Part shown: positions 18,358 through 27,591 of the stretch, one piece after another
Layout of the letters: the number at the start of each line of letters is the position of its first letter
How positions within the stretch are numbered: position 1 is the stretch's first letter
DNA from: Desulfopila sp. IMCC35008
Lineage (GTDB): Bacteria > Desulfobacterota > Desulfobulbia > Desulfobulbales > Desulfocapsaceae
DNA: 64,000 bases
Assembly: GCF_010646885.2 (NCBI RefSeq)
Contig: NZ_CP050700.1
Span: forward strand, 780,001-844,000
Direction: 5' to 3'
Notes under the pieces: generated by a model
What the model was told of the DNA's origin: nothing
Seen by the model: only the letters and a program-made list of their open reading frames with translations
The model's database searches: none
Translations under genes and position numbers: made by a program

Positions 18358-19208
18358 CAGGATGTTCCTCCGCCATATAGAGCCTGGGCTTTGGTCATTT
18401 CATCCGGAAAATCCTCGAGCAGGACCCTGTATTCATCTATATTTTCTTCTAGATGAGTGAGTAGGGGCTCCGAGATCTCAACCTTGATGCCAGGTAAGGT
18501 TGTGAAGTCAAGTTGGGTGGTCAGGTATTCGGCGATCTGCAGGATGCCGAGCAGGCTTTGCGGTTCGACGTTATCGAGTAACGAATGGTGATCCCTGATG
18601 GCGATCCTGATCGACTCGTCCATTGACCACTCACCGGTAAGGATATAACCAAGTTCACAATGATCTGTGCCCAGTTGTTCCTGCTCCAGTTCCAGCATCC
18701 GGGTGGATGAGTTGCTGTCACGGCAGATGGTAAAAAATTGCTCGTTGCGGACCTGCTCCTCGACGATAATGCCAAAATCGTGCAGGATGCCGCAGAGGTA
18801 GGCATCATCACCGTTGATGCCGAAAATCCTCTCGGCAACCATCTTTGAACAGATCGAGACCGCGGCACAGTGGAGCCAGAGCTTATTGCGGGAAAAAAAA
18901 TCCGACTCATTTTCCTGCATGAAAATGCCCATCAGGGCATCGGTTATGGCGATGTTGTTCAGGTTCTTCATGCCGAGATAAGCCACAGCACGGCCAATGG
19001 AATCAACTTTTTGCATCAAGCCATACATCGGACTGTTGACTATTTTTAACAGCCGGGCCACCAGAACCGGATCCATCTCGATGACTTCCTCAAACTGCTT
19101 CATGGTCGTGTTGCTGTCAGCAATGAGTTGCGTCAACTGGGTTACGACATGGGGCAGTGTCTGGACATTGCTGAACTCTTCAATCAACTCCTGGGGTGTT
19201 GTCGTCAT
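18357..19208 (-). CDS. HDOD domain signalling protein
   Basis: 283-aa protein made almost wholly of an HDOD domain, a catalytically inactive relative of HD phosphohydrolases found in bacterial signalling. The N-terminal helices and the segment [20 protein letters not shown] (about 46-65) are diagnostic, as is [12 protein letters not shown]. Partial HD-like residues are present in [15 protein letters not shown] and [10 protein letters not shown], but the full metal-binding set is not evident. ATG 19208 has AGGA about 6 nt upstream. It overlaps the hybrid kinase by one start/stop unit, so it may act as an adaptor or regulator of that kinase (inference). Confidence 0.88.
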   Translation of the reverse strand: MTTTPQELIEEFSNVQTLPHVVTQLTQLIADSNTTMKQFEEVIEMDPVLVARLLKIVNSPMYGLMQKVDSIGRAVAYLGMKNLNNIAITDALMGIFMQENESDFFSRNKLWLHCAAVSICSKMVAERIFGINGDDAYLCGILHDFGIIVEEQVRNEQFFTICRDSNSSTRMLELEQEQLGTDHCELGYILTGEWSMDESIRIAIRDHHSLLDNVEPQSLLGILQIAEYLTTQLDFTTLPGIKVEISEPLLTHLEENIDEYRVLLEDFPDEMTKAQALYGGGTS

Positions 19209-19236
19209 GGTGTTCCTGGCGGTTGAGTTTGGGAGG

Positions 19237-19602
19237 TCAAGTTGTCTTGATCTCTTTTTTTGCGACAGCTTCAGCTTTTACCCGGTCGAGCAATTCTGAA
19301 AGGACCGGTTTGATGTTTTCCCGGATGTCTCCAGCGACAATAATAAAGAGCAGATCGTCACCGGGATCAAAGGTTCCCTTTTTTGCTTCAATGATTATAT
19401 CAAAAATTCCTTCATGTTGAAGATATTCCTGGCGAAGTTCTTCTATTCGTTCATAATCCGGGGTCACTTCAAGTTGGGCCACCGATGTGCGATCTGCCCG
19501 GGACCAGTTTCTCACTACGCCGTTATGGATGAGTATCATGCCGACATTGTCTTTAAAGCCTGGCTGTTGTTTGAGTTCTTTTATTGCTTTAGTCAGATCC
19601 AT
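19237..19602 (-). CDS. MoaE-like molybdopterin synthase large-subunit family protein
   Basis: Small protein of about 121 aa related to MoaE, which makes molybdopterin together with MoaD. Family traits: VGMILIHNGVVRNWSRADR near the N-terminus (the MoaE G-x-VR segment), LEVTPDYERIEELRQE, and the C-terminal GDDLLFIIVAGDIRENIKPVLSELLDRVKAEA. I choose ATG 19602 (MDLTKAIKELKQQPG), with AGGA 7 nt upstream; a longer reading from 19674 adds 24 residues without similarity. No moaD is adjacent and the gene sits among signalling genes, so it may be a divergent relative and not the housekeeping enzyme. Spacing: 28 bp to the HDOD gene, 82 bp from the transglycosylase gene. Confidence 0.7.
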   Translation of the reverse strand: MDLTKAIKELKQQPGFKDNVGMILIHNGVVRNWSRADRTSVAQLEVTPDYERIEELRQEYLQHEGIFDIIIEAKKGTFDPGDDLLFIIVAGDIRENIKPVLSELLDRVKAEAVAKKEIKTT

Positions 19603-19684
19603 CGATAGTTCCTGATAAGTTGGGGTTCGGTGCCGATATCCGTTACCGTATGTTTTGGTCGGGATGCCGGACATGTAAAGATAA

Positions 19685-21601
19685 TCAGAGAGCTCGCACT
19701 ACCGGTACGGTGAGTTGCTGCCCCTTATGTAGTGCCGCATAATTTAGTTCGGAGTTGTATTTTTTTAATAACCAGAGTGGAATATTGAATTCGTTATTGC
19801 AGAGGTCCCAGAGAGTATCGCCATTGACTACCAGGTAGGGCTGAAATTTCACAACCTCGTAAGCAGCAAAGAAATCCATCTCGTTTTCACGCAGAAATTC
19901 GGCGCGCTGCTCTGCAAATGTGGCCGCCGACACATTGTCGTACAGTACTGTCATCTGCTGACCAGGGTGGATCTGGGAAAAGTTGTTTAAGCTGTTCACT
20001 TTTCTAAGCTTTTTTTCAGGTATTTTCAACCAGTAGGCGTAAAGGGAAAGGGATTCTTCCGGTTGCACCGTTATCTTGTCCCTTTTTCCACCCTTTTTTG
20101 CCGCAATCGTAAGTTTTTTAGGCGGGTTGCCTTTCTTGTTAGCAGTAAGGACAGGTATGGGCCGGGCTGTGTTGTCAGAAACCTGTGGTGTGCTGGAACC
20201 TTTTGAGGGGTATTGTTTCTTTTCCACAACCTGGAGATATTCTATTTTTGCTTTGGATGATGTCTTTTCCCCTCTATTGGGGATGCGTAATCGTTGGCCG
20301 ATATAAATTGTAGCGTTGCGATCGAGAGAGTTGGCCGCAATCAGCTGGGTTAAGGTGACACCCTGTTTAATGGCAATGCTGCCGGCGGTATCCCCGTTTT
20401 TCACTTGATAAACAGGATCTCTTTTCTGGCCGGAGTGTACTGCCGACTTAGGAATTGTTCGTGCCAGACTGATGATGGATGGGGTGTCTGGCAGACGGAG
20501 TTTGTAGCCGGCGGGAATGAGCTTTTGCCCATTGTAAATTGCTTTCTTTAAGGCAGGGTTCAAGGTCTGAACTTCATCTTTGGCGACCTTGAAATGGTTT
20601 ATTATATGAGCCATGGAGATGTAACCCGGTAAACGGATTTCCCTGAATTTCAGAGAAGAATTCCTGCGAATAGTGGGGTCTTTTTCAAGTTTTCTGGCCA
20701 CGATGACGGCGGCCAAAAATTCGGAATAGAAATTCCTTGAGGCAAAGCCGAAATGACCCCTGTTGTATTTTATGAAAATCTTTTGGTAACTTCCCAACTC
20801 TTTTCTCGCCCTCATCATGCCGGAGATGCCATAGTTGTAGGCAGTTAGTGCCATCGGCCAGTTGCCCAGCTTCTGGTAACTGTTTTTGAGGTATTGTGCA
20901 GCACTTTCCCCGCTTATGTAGGGGTCAAGACGTTCATCGACGGCCTCGTCTATGGTCATGTACTGTTTGCCGGTGGCCCGGGTAAATTGCCACATGCCGG
21001 CGGCACCGAATTTCGAGTAGGCTCCGCTGTTAAATGAAGATTCAACGTGGGGGAGGTAGGCCAGGTCCTGGGGCAGGCCATGATTGCTGAATATCCATTT
21101 TAATCGCCCCATATGTGCACCAGAACGAATGACGCCCTCGATAAACCGTTCCTTGAGTCCTGTCTGTGAACGCACTGCTGTAGAGGCTCGTTTCATCTTC
21201 TTCAATCTGTCCCTGCCCGGATATAGCGAGGCCACAAATTTTTCTTCAACTGTTGAAGCTGTCTTTCCTTTAGCGAGGTTACTTAATATGGTTTTATATT
21301 TATTTTCTGCTGCCTTGAGGTAAGCTTTGTTAAGACGTTCTGCACCAGGTAGTTCATGATCGATTAGGTTCAGGACGGTATATACCTTGGCCAAATCGTC
21401 ACGGTCATGTATAACAGCCTGGTTTTCCGAATAGTGGGAGTAGATATTTTCCCAGAATGCCACATTGGCTTTGATCTCCGGATAAATCGGGAACTCATTG
21501 GCTGCCTTGCTGCCGGTCGCAACAGTGCCGATAAACATTGTGAAGCAGGCCAGAAGGATCAAAAGGGTTTTGCAGTTATGCTGAGGTGGGGTGATAAGCA
21601 T
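19685..21601 (-). CDS. MltD-like lytic transglycosylase with LysM repeats
   Basis: Exported cell-wall enzyme that cleaves the glycan strands of peptidoglycan. An N-terminal hydrophobic signal (LLILLACFTMFIGTVATGS, residues 13-31) precedes a helical linker and the SLT domain, residues about 180-320. The catalytic Glu is in LPHVESSFNSGAYSKFGAAG near residue 187, followed by GMWQFTRATGK and ALTAYNYGISGMMRARK. At least three LysM peptidoglycan-binding repeats follow: VKNGDTAGSIAIKQGVTLTQ, a diverged ITVQPEESLSLYAYWLKIPE, and VNGDTLWDLCNNEFNIPLW near the C-terminus. 638 aa, in the upper range for MltD. First gene of the minus-strand cluster running to 14861. Confidence 0.92.
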   Translation of the reverse strand: MLITPPQHNCKTLLILLACFTMFIGTVATGSKAANEFPIYPEIKANVAFWENIYSHYSENQAVIHDRDDLAKVYTVLNLIDHELPGAERLNKAYLKAAENKYKTILSNLAKGKTASTVEEKFVASLYPGRDRLKKMKRASTAVRSQTGLKERFIEGVIRSGAHMGRLKWIFSNHGLPQDLAYLPHVESSFNSGAYSKFGAAGMWQFTRATGKQYMTIDEAVDERLDPYISGESAAQYLKNSYQKLGNWPMALTAYNYGISGMMRARKELGSYQKIFIKYNRGHFGFASRNFYSEFLAAVIVARKLEKDPTIRRNSSLKFREIRLPGYISMAHIINHFKVAKDEVQTLNPALKKAIYNGQKLIPAGYKLRLPDTPSIISLARTIPKSAVHSGQKRDPVYQVKNGDTAGSIAIKQGVTLTQLIAANSLDRNATIYIGQRLRIPNRGEKTSSKAKIEYLQVVEKKQYPSKGSSTPQVSDNTARPIPVLTANKKGNPPKKLTIAAKKGGKRDKITVQPEESLSLYAYWLKIPEKKLRKVNSLNNFSQIHPGQQMTVLYDNVSAATFAEQRAEFLRENEMDFFAAYEVVKFQPYLVVNGDTLWDLCNNEFNIPLWLLKKYNSELNYAALHKGQQLTVPVVRAL

Positions 21602-21723
21602 TATATGATTTTTTTTGATTGTTGCTATTATTCCTCATCTATATCACAACAGGAGCGGCATCGGAACCGATTTTAACAATAAGGTTAACTGCAGGAAATA
21701 ACAAGTTGGTTTGAGGTGAAGGT

Positions 21724-22209
21724 ATGTATACACCAATAATAGGGTCGCTGGCTTATATCCTGTCCCCGGACAGGAAAAAGACTCTGCTGGTGCACAGGAA
21801 TAAACGACGTGAAGATCAGCATCTAGGTAAATATAACGGACTGGGCGGCAAAATGGAACCAGGAGAGGATATCTATAGTTGTATGGTCCGTGAAATAAAG
21901 GAAGAGGCCGGTATAGATTGTGTTGATGTTGTGCTGCGCGGCACGATTAACTGGACGGGTTTTGGGCCGAACGGTGAAGATTGGTTTGGTTTCATTTTCA
22001 GGGTGGATAGGTTTATCGGCGAGCCATTCACTAAAAATGAAGAAGGGGACCTGTCCTGGGTCGATATTGACAAGATCATGGAACTACCGATGTGGGAAGG
22101 GGACAGATACTTTCTGCCACTGGTTTTTGATAACGATCCACGAGCGTTCCATGGATATATGCCCTATGAAAACAATCACCCCATAAGTTGGGAATATACA
22201 AGAATCTGA
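21724..22209 (+). CDS. NUDIX hydrolase (MutT/8-oxo-dGTPase-like)
   Basis: 161-aa NUDIX pyrophosphohydrolase, probably acting on nucleoside triphosphates such as oxidised dGTP. The Nudix box is intact: GLGGKMEPGEDIYSCMVREIKEEAGID (residues about 40-66; G-x5-E-x7-REVxEExGxx). Strands with KTLLVHRNKRRED before it and GEDWFGFIFRVDRF after it fit the MTH1/MutT type. Very strong ribosome binding site (GAGGTGA, 5 nt from ATG 21724). It diverges from the transglycosylase gene and is followed by 140 bp without a gene. Confidence 0.9.
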   Translation: MYTPIIGSLAYILSPDRKKTLLVHRNKRREDQHLGKYNGLGGKMEPGEDIYSCMVREIKEEAGIDCVDVVLRGTINWTGFGPNGEDWFGFIFRVDRFIGEPFTKNEEGDLSWVDIDKIMELPMWEGDRYFLPLVFDNDPRAFHGYMPYENNHPISWEYTRI

Positions 22210-22349
22210 CAATCAATCGAATGATGTTGCGGAAGATAAAGTGCATGGTATAGTCTCAAGGCAGTTATGATATCGTGGATTTTACAAAATTCATGACCTT
22301 GTTTTTCATTTAAAATATTACAATTCATTCATATTGAAGGAGTATAGAA

Positions 22350-22679
22350 ATGTCCCAGGAAAGAGAACTTGCCCGTCTGGAGGATTTCATTGGTAAACTG
22401 CTGGAAAAGTTTGGTGCTCTAAAGGAAGAAAATGCGCGACTCAGTAATGAGCTTGATGAGAAAATAGAGACGATCAACAGCTTGCAGGAGCAACTTGAAA
22501 GCAACGATATTGAAAAATCAGAGATTGGCGATCGGGTCAGCAGAATAATAGAGAAAATTGAGGATTGGGAAGGAAATATCGGGGCAGGTGAAAGCGAAGA
22601 AATCGCGCCAGTGAACGATCCGAGCCGTCAGGGCAGTCTTTTTCAGGTAGCTCCCGACGAGGTTGAAGGGAGTGAGTAA
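22350..22679 (+). CDS. ZapB-like coiled-coil protein
   Basis: 109-aa soluble protein whose first 75 residues form a continuous coiled coil (LARLEDFIGKLLEKFGALKE and onward, ending IEKIEDWEGN), followed by a disordered acidic tail containing PSRQGSLFQVAP. Directly upstream of zapA, this matches the size, fold and context of ZapB-like cell-division factors that join ZapA at the FtsZ ring; the assignment rests on context more than on sequence. ATG 22350 has GAAGGAG 8 nt upstream. 47 bp separate it from zapA. Confidence 0.7.
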   Translation: MSQERELARLEDFIGKLLEKFGALKEENARLSNELDEKIETINSLQEQLESNDIEKSEIGDRVSRIIEKIEDWEGNIGAGESEEIAPVNDPSRQGSLFQVAPDEVEGSE

Positions 22680-22726
22680 CGACACCGTGCTGGACCGTCG
22701 GCATTGATCCGGCAGGAACAACTGTT

Positions 22727-23026
22727 ATGGCAGACGATGAACGGATAGTCAGATTTGAACTGCTCGGCCAGGAGTTCTCTTTTTATACCGCAGCCGATGA
22801 AAAGGAGATGTCCGCCATTCTTGCATTGGTCCGTGAACAGATCGAAGATGGTTACAACCTTCCCAAAGGGACGGTGCCTGCAAGTAAAATCGCTATGATG
22901 GCCTGCCTGAAGATGGCCTCGAAGTACATTCAGCTCGAAAAGGATTTTGAAGACTACAGAGATAACAGTAAGAGTTGTTTCAGTCGGTTGGCAAAGCAGA
23001 TTGAAGACAACCTGGCGGGTGACTGA
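22727..23026 (+). CDS. zapA: Cell division protein ZapA
   Basis: 99-aa FtsZ-bundling protein. The N-terminal ZapA pattern RIVRFELLGQEFSFYTAADE is followed by EMSAILALVREQIEDG and a C-terminal coiled coil (ASKYIQLEKDFEDYRDNSKS). ZapA bundles FtsZ filaments at midcell as a tetramer. It follows the ZapB-like gene and lies 120 bp upstream of the 6S RNA gene, the same zapA-ssrS neighbourhood known from many Proteobacteria. Confidence 0.9.
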   Translation: MADDERIVRFELLGQEFSFYTAADEKEMSAILALVREQIEDGYNLPKGTVPASKIAMMACLKMASKYIQLEKDFEDYRDNSKSCFSRLAKQIEDNLAGD

Positions 23027-23146
23027 CACAAAGTGATATTTTGTTTTCGTTTCACGCAAAGTCTGCTATACTGACAGTAAATTAACATAGGTTGAATATT
23101 TAAAAAAATAGAGTCGTTTCACGGAGTACAGGCGTGTGACGATGAG

Positions 23147-23325
23147 GAATTTCCCTGCGCTGTTGGTGATCAGCTGCGTGTGTTGAGCCAACTCTCGAAA
23201 AAAGGGTAGCTCCTCTGGCAGTTTAAGGCAACTCCATTACCGGAGATACCTGACGCCGCTACGGGCGTGCCCACCTAATTTATTAGGTTTAACTGACCTG
23301 CCGACACGGCAGTGCGGGGAAGTCT
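23147..23325 (+). ncRNA. ssrS: 6S RNA
   Basis: Regulatory RNA that mimics an open promoter and sequesters sigma-70 RNA polymerase in stationary phase. The ends pair over 15 consecutive positions, allowing G-U pairs: TTCCCTGCGCTGTTG (23151-23165) with CGGCAGTGCGGGGAA (23307-23321). Inside are the 6S hallmarks: TGTTGAGCCAACTC, near the conserved 5' side of the central bubble, GAGC...GCTCC closing a hairpin as in E. coli, and a 3' hairpin CCTAATTTATTAGG followed by TTTAACTGACCTGCCG, parallel to E. coli's GGGUUACAGCCUGCGG. The length of about 180 nt and the position after zapA agree. Exact ends are estimates. No strong promoter is obvious upstream. Confidence 0.85.
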
Positions 23326-23894
23326 TTTGATACCGGGGCGGATAGACAGTCGTTCGTGCCGTTATACATATAGGCCGTAAGGCCACATGGACCGCTTCAG
23401 CGGTTGAATACGTACTATACAAGACTGAATGCAGCAGGAGCGCTGCCGGATTAAGTAAGCGAGCAATAACGAAGCGAGTAGCTTTTTTAGATATCGATAT
23501 CAAAGTGGACAGTTCATACCGTTCTTTGATACGGGTTTGGGTGCTCTGGTTAATAAGGAGGCACCGGTGTTGTGGAGGAGTTGGGCAAGGCGGCTTTTCG
23601 GGAGTGGAATTCGCGGAGGACCATTTGGGTCTTAAACTGCGGTAGAAGTCGTTCCCGTACGTTGCACTGTGGCTTAGACCGAAAGTCAGGTTTGGACACA
23701 TCCCGGTTTTCCATAAGGGCTGGTTGTGCCTTTTGATTCCGGAGTTTTCCGGTGTATGGCAGCCAATACCCGGATTCAACCAGAGATGGAATTTCAACCA
23801 TCCACAAGCTTTTATCTCTCCTTTTTTCTCGTGACTTTCCCTGCAGGTTTTTCTCCTTTCTGTTTTATCGGTCATTACACATAGGTAGCTTTCC
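23326..23894. other. Gene-free structured stretch between 6S RNA and rny
   Basis: About 570 bp in which I find no convincing gene. The first part is full of small perfect hairpins: GGCC-GTAA-GGCC (23373-23384, a GNRA-type loop), ACCGC-TTCA-GCGGT (23391-23404) and GCAGC-6 nt-GCTGC (23431-23446), then the repeated word AAGCGAG and the palindrome GATATCGATATC near 23500. A TTTTTT run close to 23490 could end a transcript. The second half (23560-23894) lacks clear structure and leads into rny. A 254-codon minus-strand frame over this stretch is not credible because it also covers 6S RNA and the start of rny. Confidence 0.5.
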
Positions 23895-25460
23895 ATGACC
23901 ATTCCAGACCATCCGGTATTATTCATGATCGCCGGTCTTTTTGTTGGTGTTGTTGTCGGATATTTCCTTCGAAAACAATATATTGAAGGACATAAACGCA
24001 ATATTCAGGAGCAGAGTAAGCAAATAATCGAAAACGCCATAATCGAAGCGGAACAGCGGAAAAAAGAGGCGCTGCTGCAGTCGAAGGAAGAGGCGTACCA
24101 AATAAAGCAAGATCAGGAAAAGGAGCTGAAGGCAGACAGGGACGAACTTAAGAGAGAAGAACGTCAGCTGAACAGGAAGCGGGAAACGCTGAAAAAGGAA
24201 TGGGATTCCCTTGAGTTGAAGACCATTGATCTGCAAGAAGCAAAGGATCTGCTGCGTAAAAAAGAAGATGATATTGAGGAAAAGTATAAAGAAGTAGATA
24301 ACCTGATTGGCAAACAGCGATACGAAATGGCCCGGATTGCCGGGATCACTCAGGAAGAAGCCAAGAAAATGCTCATGGAATCACTTGAGTCTGAGGCGAG
24401 AATGGAGGCGGCAAAACGGCTGGCCAAAATTGAAAATGAGATGAAAATGGAAGCGGACAGAAAGGGTAAAAATGTTCTGGCGCTTGCCATTTCACGCTAT
24501 GCCGGTGACTATGTTGCCGACAAAACCGTTTCTATGGTGCCCCTGCCTAACGATGAGATGAAAGGCCGGATTATTGGTCGTGAAGGGCGTAATATCAGAG
24601 CAATTGAGGCGGCAACCGGGATCGATATCATCATTGATGATACACCTGAAGCCGTCATCCTGTCCGGCTTTAACCCGGTTCGCAGGGAAATTGCCCGACT
24701 CGCCTTGTTGCAATTGATTAACGATGGCAGAATCCACCCTGGACGGATTGAAGAGGTGGTCGGCAAGGTTACCAAGGAGCTGGAAGTCACCATGCGCGAA
24801 GCGGGTGAACAGGCGACCTTCGACGTGGGTGCCCATGGTGTTCACGTGGAACTTATCAAGCTATTGGGACGTCTTCGTTACAGAACCAGTTACGGGCAGA
24901 ATGTACTGCAACATTCCCTGGAAGTGGCATTTCTTTGTGGTATTATGGCTGCGGAACTTGGCATTGATGTTAAGAGTGCCAAAAGAGCAGGCCTGCTGCA
25001 CGATATCGGAAAAGCGGTAGATCATGAGGTCGAGGGCTCGCATGCTGTTATCGGCCGGGATCTTGCCAAGAAGTATGGTGAACCAGAGGCGGTTGTCTAC
25101 GCGATTGGGGCCCACCATGAAGACCAGCCACCACAATCTGTACTTGATGTGCTGGTGCAGTCGGCGGATGCGCTTTCAGGTGCGCGGCCTGGTGCCAGGA
25201 AGGAAATGCTGCAGAGTTATGTCAAGCGCCTTGAAGATCTTGAAGGAATTGCCAATGAATTTGAAGGAGTTGACAAATCCTATGCTATTCAGGCCGGTCG
25301 TGACCTTCGCATCATTGTCGACTCGGGCTCCATCAACGATGACCAGGCTATCCTGTTGAGTCAGGATGTCGCGCGTTCTGTTCAGGAGAAACTTACCTAT
25401 CCCGGCCAGATCAGGGTGACGGTTATTCGTGAAACAAGAGCTGTTGAGTACGCGAAATAA
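23895..25460 (+). CDS. rny: Ribonuclease Y
   Basis: Membrane-anchored endoribonuclease that starts mRNA decay. Typical order in 521 aa: N-terminal membrane helix ([20 protein letters not shown], residues 8-27), long charged coiled coil (about 30-205), KH RNA-binding domain with [21 protein letters not shown] near 225-245, then the HD domain with [22 protein letters not shown] (catalytic His-Asp near 367-368) and [10 protein letters not shown]. RNase Y and RNase E often substitute for each other among bacteria. The gene is followed by a long spacer and a bidirectional terminator at 25664-25706. Confidence 0.97.
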   Translation: MTIPDHPVLFMIAGLFVGVVVGYFLRKQYIEGHKRNIQEQSKQIIENAIIEAEQRKKEALLQSKEEAYQIKQDQEKELKADRDELKREERQLNRKRETLKKEWDSLELKTIDLQEAKDLLRKKEDDIEEKYKEVDNLIGKQRYEMARIAGITQEEAKKMLMESLESEARMEAAKRLAKIENEMKMEADRKGKNVLALAISRYAGDYVADKTVSMVPLPNDEMKGRIIGREGRNIRAIEAATGIDIIIDDTPEAVILSGFNPVRREIARLALLQLINDGRIHPGRIEEVVGKVTKELEVTMREAGEQATFDVGAHGVHVELIKLLGRLRYRTSYGQNVLQHSLEVAFLCGIMAAELGIDVKSAKRAGLLHDIGKAVDHEVEGSHAVIGRDLAKKYGEPEAVVYAIGAHHEDQPPQSVLDVLVQSADALSGARPGARKEMLQSYVKRLEDLEGIANEFEGVDKSYAIQAGRDLRIIVDSGSINDDQAILLSQDVARSVQEKLTYPGQIRVTVIRETRAVEYAK

Positions 25461-25663
25461 ATTTAGAATAATTAATATTCTGAAAAGAGGCATTTCGACG
25501 TTTACGCTTATCTGGTAAAAACGAGGCGTGTAAAAAAATAACCACAGGAATATTCTTGATATACCGAGGGGCATTTTTGAGCATAACGGGGATGTCGCGC
25601 ATAGAATTAGGTTGGGGCAGCTAGCTGGTGTTTGATGAAGGCTACTGCTTATCATTAGCTCAT

Positions 25664-25706
25664 AAAAAAAGGGGTGATACGGAAAATCCGTATCACCCCT
25701 TTTTTT
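25664..25706. terminator. Bidirectional terminator between rny and the Fur-family gene
   Basis: Perfect 12-bp stem GGGGTGATACGG (25671-25682) and CCGTATCACCCC (25688-25699) with a 5-nt loop, flanked by seven A on the left and seven T on the right, so it can stop both the rny transcript and the convergent Fur-family transcript. The DNA from 25461 to 25663 carries no gene I can support. Confidence 0.93.
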
Positions 25707-25729
25707 GATTAAAAGCAATTGGGACTTAC

Positions 25730-26134
25730 TTAATTCATCCCTTTCTGCTGACAGGAGTTACATATCCCGGAAAATTCAATATGGTGTCCCAAAATCTCAT
25801 AGCTGGAGGCCTGGTGGGCGGCATCTTCAATTTGTTCCTGTACAGGAATCTCTATATCATCAACTTTGCCACATTGAGCACAGCGGATATGGTAATGAGG
25901 CTCGACCGTCGCATCAAAGCGTTTTTGTGTGCCTCCCACTTCAAGTTTAAGGATAACACCGCTTTCTGCCAATAATTCCAGGTTGCGATATACGGTTCCC
26001 AGTCCGATTCTTGGTAGTCTTTTGCGAACCATATCGTATACTTCATTGGCCGTAGGATGTGATGTTACCTTGCCCAGTTCTTCCAATATTATCTGGCGTT
26101 GGGTCGTCAATCGCATATTTGGCAGTGATTCCAT
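25730..26134 (-). CDS. Fur-family metal/peroxide-responsive repressor
   Basis: 134-aa transcription regulator. The N-terminal winged helix has the Fur pattern: MRLTTQRQIILEELGK, HPTANEVYDMVRKRLPRIGLGTVYRNLELLAESG, residues 7-60. The C-terminal dimer and metal domain has HYHIRCAQCGKV and GICNSCQQKG, the two CXXC pairs of a structural zinc site, plus His residues (HYH, HH near 115) for a regulatory metal. The arginine-rich wing and short N-terminus look closer to PerR than to Fur, but I cannot separate them by eye. ATG 26134 has AGGA 6 nt upstream. It probably controls itself, though I could not fix an operator in the 26135-26292 gap. Confidence 0.9.
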   Translation of the reverse strand: MESLPNMRLTTQRQIILEELGKVTSHPTANEVYDMVRKRLPRIGLGTVYRNLELLAESGVILKLEVGGTQKRFDATVEPHYHIRCAQCGKVDDIEIPVQEQIEDAAHQASSYEILGHHIEFSGICNSCQQKGMN

Positions 26135-26292
26135 TATTGGTCCTTGGCTGTTATGTAATTTAATAAAGAATGAATCCTATTACCGCATACTATAATATTT
26201 CAATGAAAAATCAACTTAAAATACGATAATTGCAGTCAAATTACCACTAGAACAATGGTTTGGCGAGATTTTACATGAATTTATTACAGTTT

Positions 26293-27591
26293 TTAAACTT
26301 CTGCGAGACCATCAAGAGAAGGATTGAAATAACCAAATTGCAATGTAGGAAAGGTCTTACGTAGCTGCTCAAACCAGGTTCTGATGCCAAGAGGTGTCTT
26401 ATCTTTTTTGTGTTTAATTACACTAAGGTACCACTCAGGATCCATGTTCAGGTTACGAAGTTGGATGAAATTCGGTTCAAGCTCATCTATGAAATTTCTG
26501 AGTGCCTCGAATTCCTCCGTTGAGTCAGTAAATCCGGGGAGGATGAAGTAATTTAGGGAGACAAACCTGCCTTTTGCCTTCATTACTCGAATTGACTCCT
26601 TAACAGCCTCGAATTGATATCCGTTTGGACGATAGTAGAGGTTGTATTTCTCTTCCTGGACTGAATTGAGACTTACTCTTATGGAATCAAGACCAGCATC
26701 AGCTATTCTGGCAACGGCTTTGGGCAAACTTGCATTTGAGTTAAGGTTGATGGTGCCCCTTGATGTTTCCTTTCGAATCAGACGAACCGACCTTTCGATA
26801 GTGTCTGCCTGGAGTAGCGGCTCACCCTCACATCCTTGTCCGAAACTGACAATAGCTTTATCAGCATGTTGCAGATGCGGAACGGCCATCGAACTGATCT
26901 CTTTTGGTGTCGGAATGAAGGTAATTCTATCCTGGGTGGATGGGCAGCAACCAGACTCCTGAAGGGAGATGCAGCCAACACAGCGGGCGTTGCATTGAGG
27001 TGATGTCGGTAAAGGGGCTTCCCATCGATCAAGAAAATAGTTGCGTGCAGCAGGACAGCCGTAGGTAAGGCAGCATTTTCCAAGATGTTGGATAAGACGA
27101 TTGTCTTTTTTCTGTTTCAGTCGAATTTTAGTTTTTCTTTCAACCGTATGTTGGTCGAAATGCGTGCAATCCTGTCTGACATCAAGGTCACTGCGAAAGC
27201 CGGTAACCCAGAATTTACCAGCGTACCAGCCAACAGCAGTGTAGGCAAAAAGCGGCAGGGTCGGAGCGCCATGCCTAGTCACATAGGCACTGCTGAAGAT
27301 GGCGGTATGGGCTGGAGCCATAAAGGCCCCTACAGCCTGTACCCTGTTGCCGGGCTTGTATGGATCATCCTCAAGGAGAAGCGGTTCGTGTGATTGTGGG
27401 TCGTATCCTACTGGTTGACGATCCGGAAGGACGAACAGCTCGCTTCCTTCCGGCAGAGGGATGAAATCCTCGAGTTCCGGACGCCTGAAGATACCACCGG
27501 CCATGCCGGCTGCCTGGAGATCTGGAAGGTCGACGATATTACCATCGCCGTCAGCAAAAAGCAGTGACGGCATTTCCTGCGGATGGCTCAC
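26293..27591 (-). CDS. Radical SAM protein of unknown function
   Basis: 432-aa enzyme predicted to cleave S-adenosylmethionine through a [4Fe-4S] cluster. The cluster motif CxxxCxxC is CNARCVGC near residue 198, preceded by LTYGCPAARNYFLDRW. The radical SAM barrel continues with AIVSFGQGCEGEPLLQ (the GGE-like motif region), INLNSNASLPKAVARIADAG and IRVSLNSVQEEKYNLYYRPN. The first 190 residues are unlike ordinary radical SAM proteins, with FRRPELEDFIPLPEGSELFV and GNRVQAVGAFMAP; several more Cys (GKCCLTYGC, ESGCCPS) may bind a further cluster. It starts in the stop of the preceding 142-aa gene (4-bp overlap), so the two are coupled. The substrate is unknown. Confidence 0.85.
   Translation of the reverse strand: MSHPQEMPSLLFADGDGNIVDLPDLQAAGMAGGIFRRPELEDFIPLPEGSELFVLPDRQPVGYDPQSHEPLLLEDDPYKPGNRVQAVGAFMAPAHTAIFSSAYVTRHGAPTLPLFAYTAVGWYAGKFWVTGFRSDLDVRQDCTHFDQHTVERKTKIRLKQKKDNRLIQHLGKCCLTYGCPAARNYFLDRWEAPLPTSPQCNARCVGCISLQESGCCPSTQDRITFIPTPKEISSMAVPHLQHADKAIVSFGQGCEGEPLLQADTIERSVRLIRKETSRGTINLNSNASLPKAVARIADAGLDSIRVSLNSVQEEKYNLYYRPNGYQFEAVKESIRVMKAKGRFVSLNYFILPGFTDSTEEFEALRNFIDELEPNFIQLRNLNMDPEWYLSVIKHKKDKTPLGIRTWFEQLRKTFPTLQFGYFNPSLDGLAEV

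Noticed and set aside
23237..24001. 254-codon minus-strand frame.
   Set aside because: It overlaps both the 6S RNA gene and the first codons of rny, and its sequence has no recognisable domain or balanced composition.
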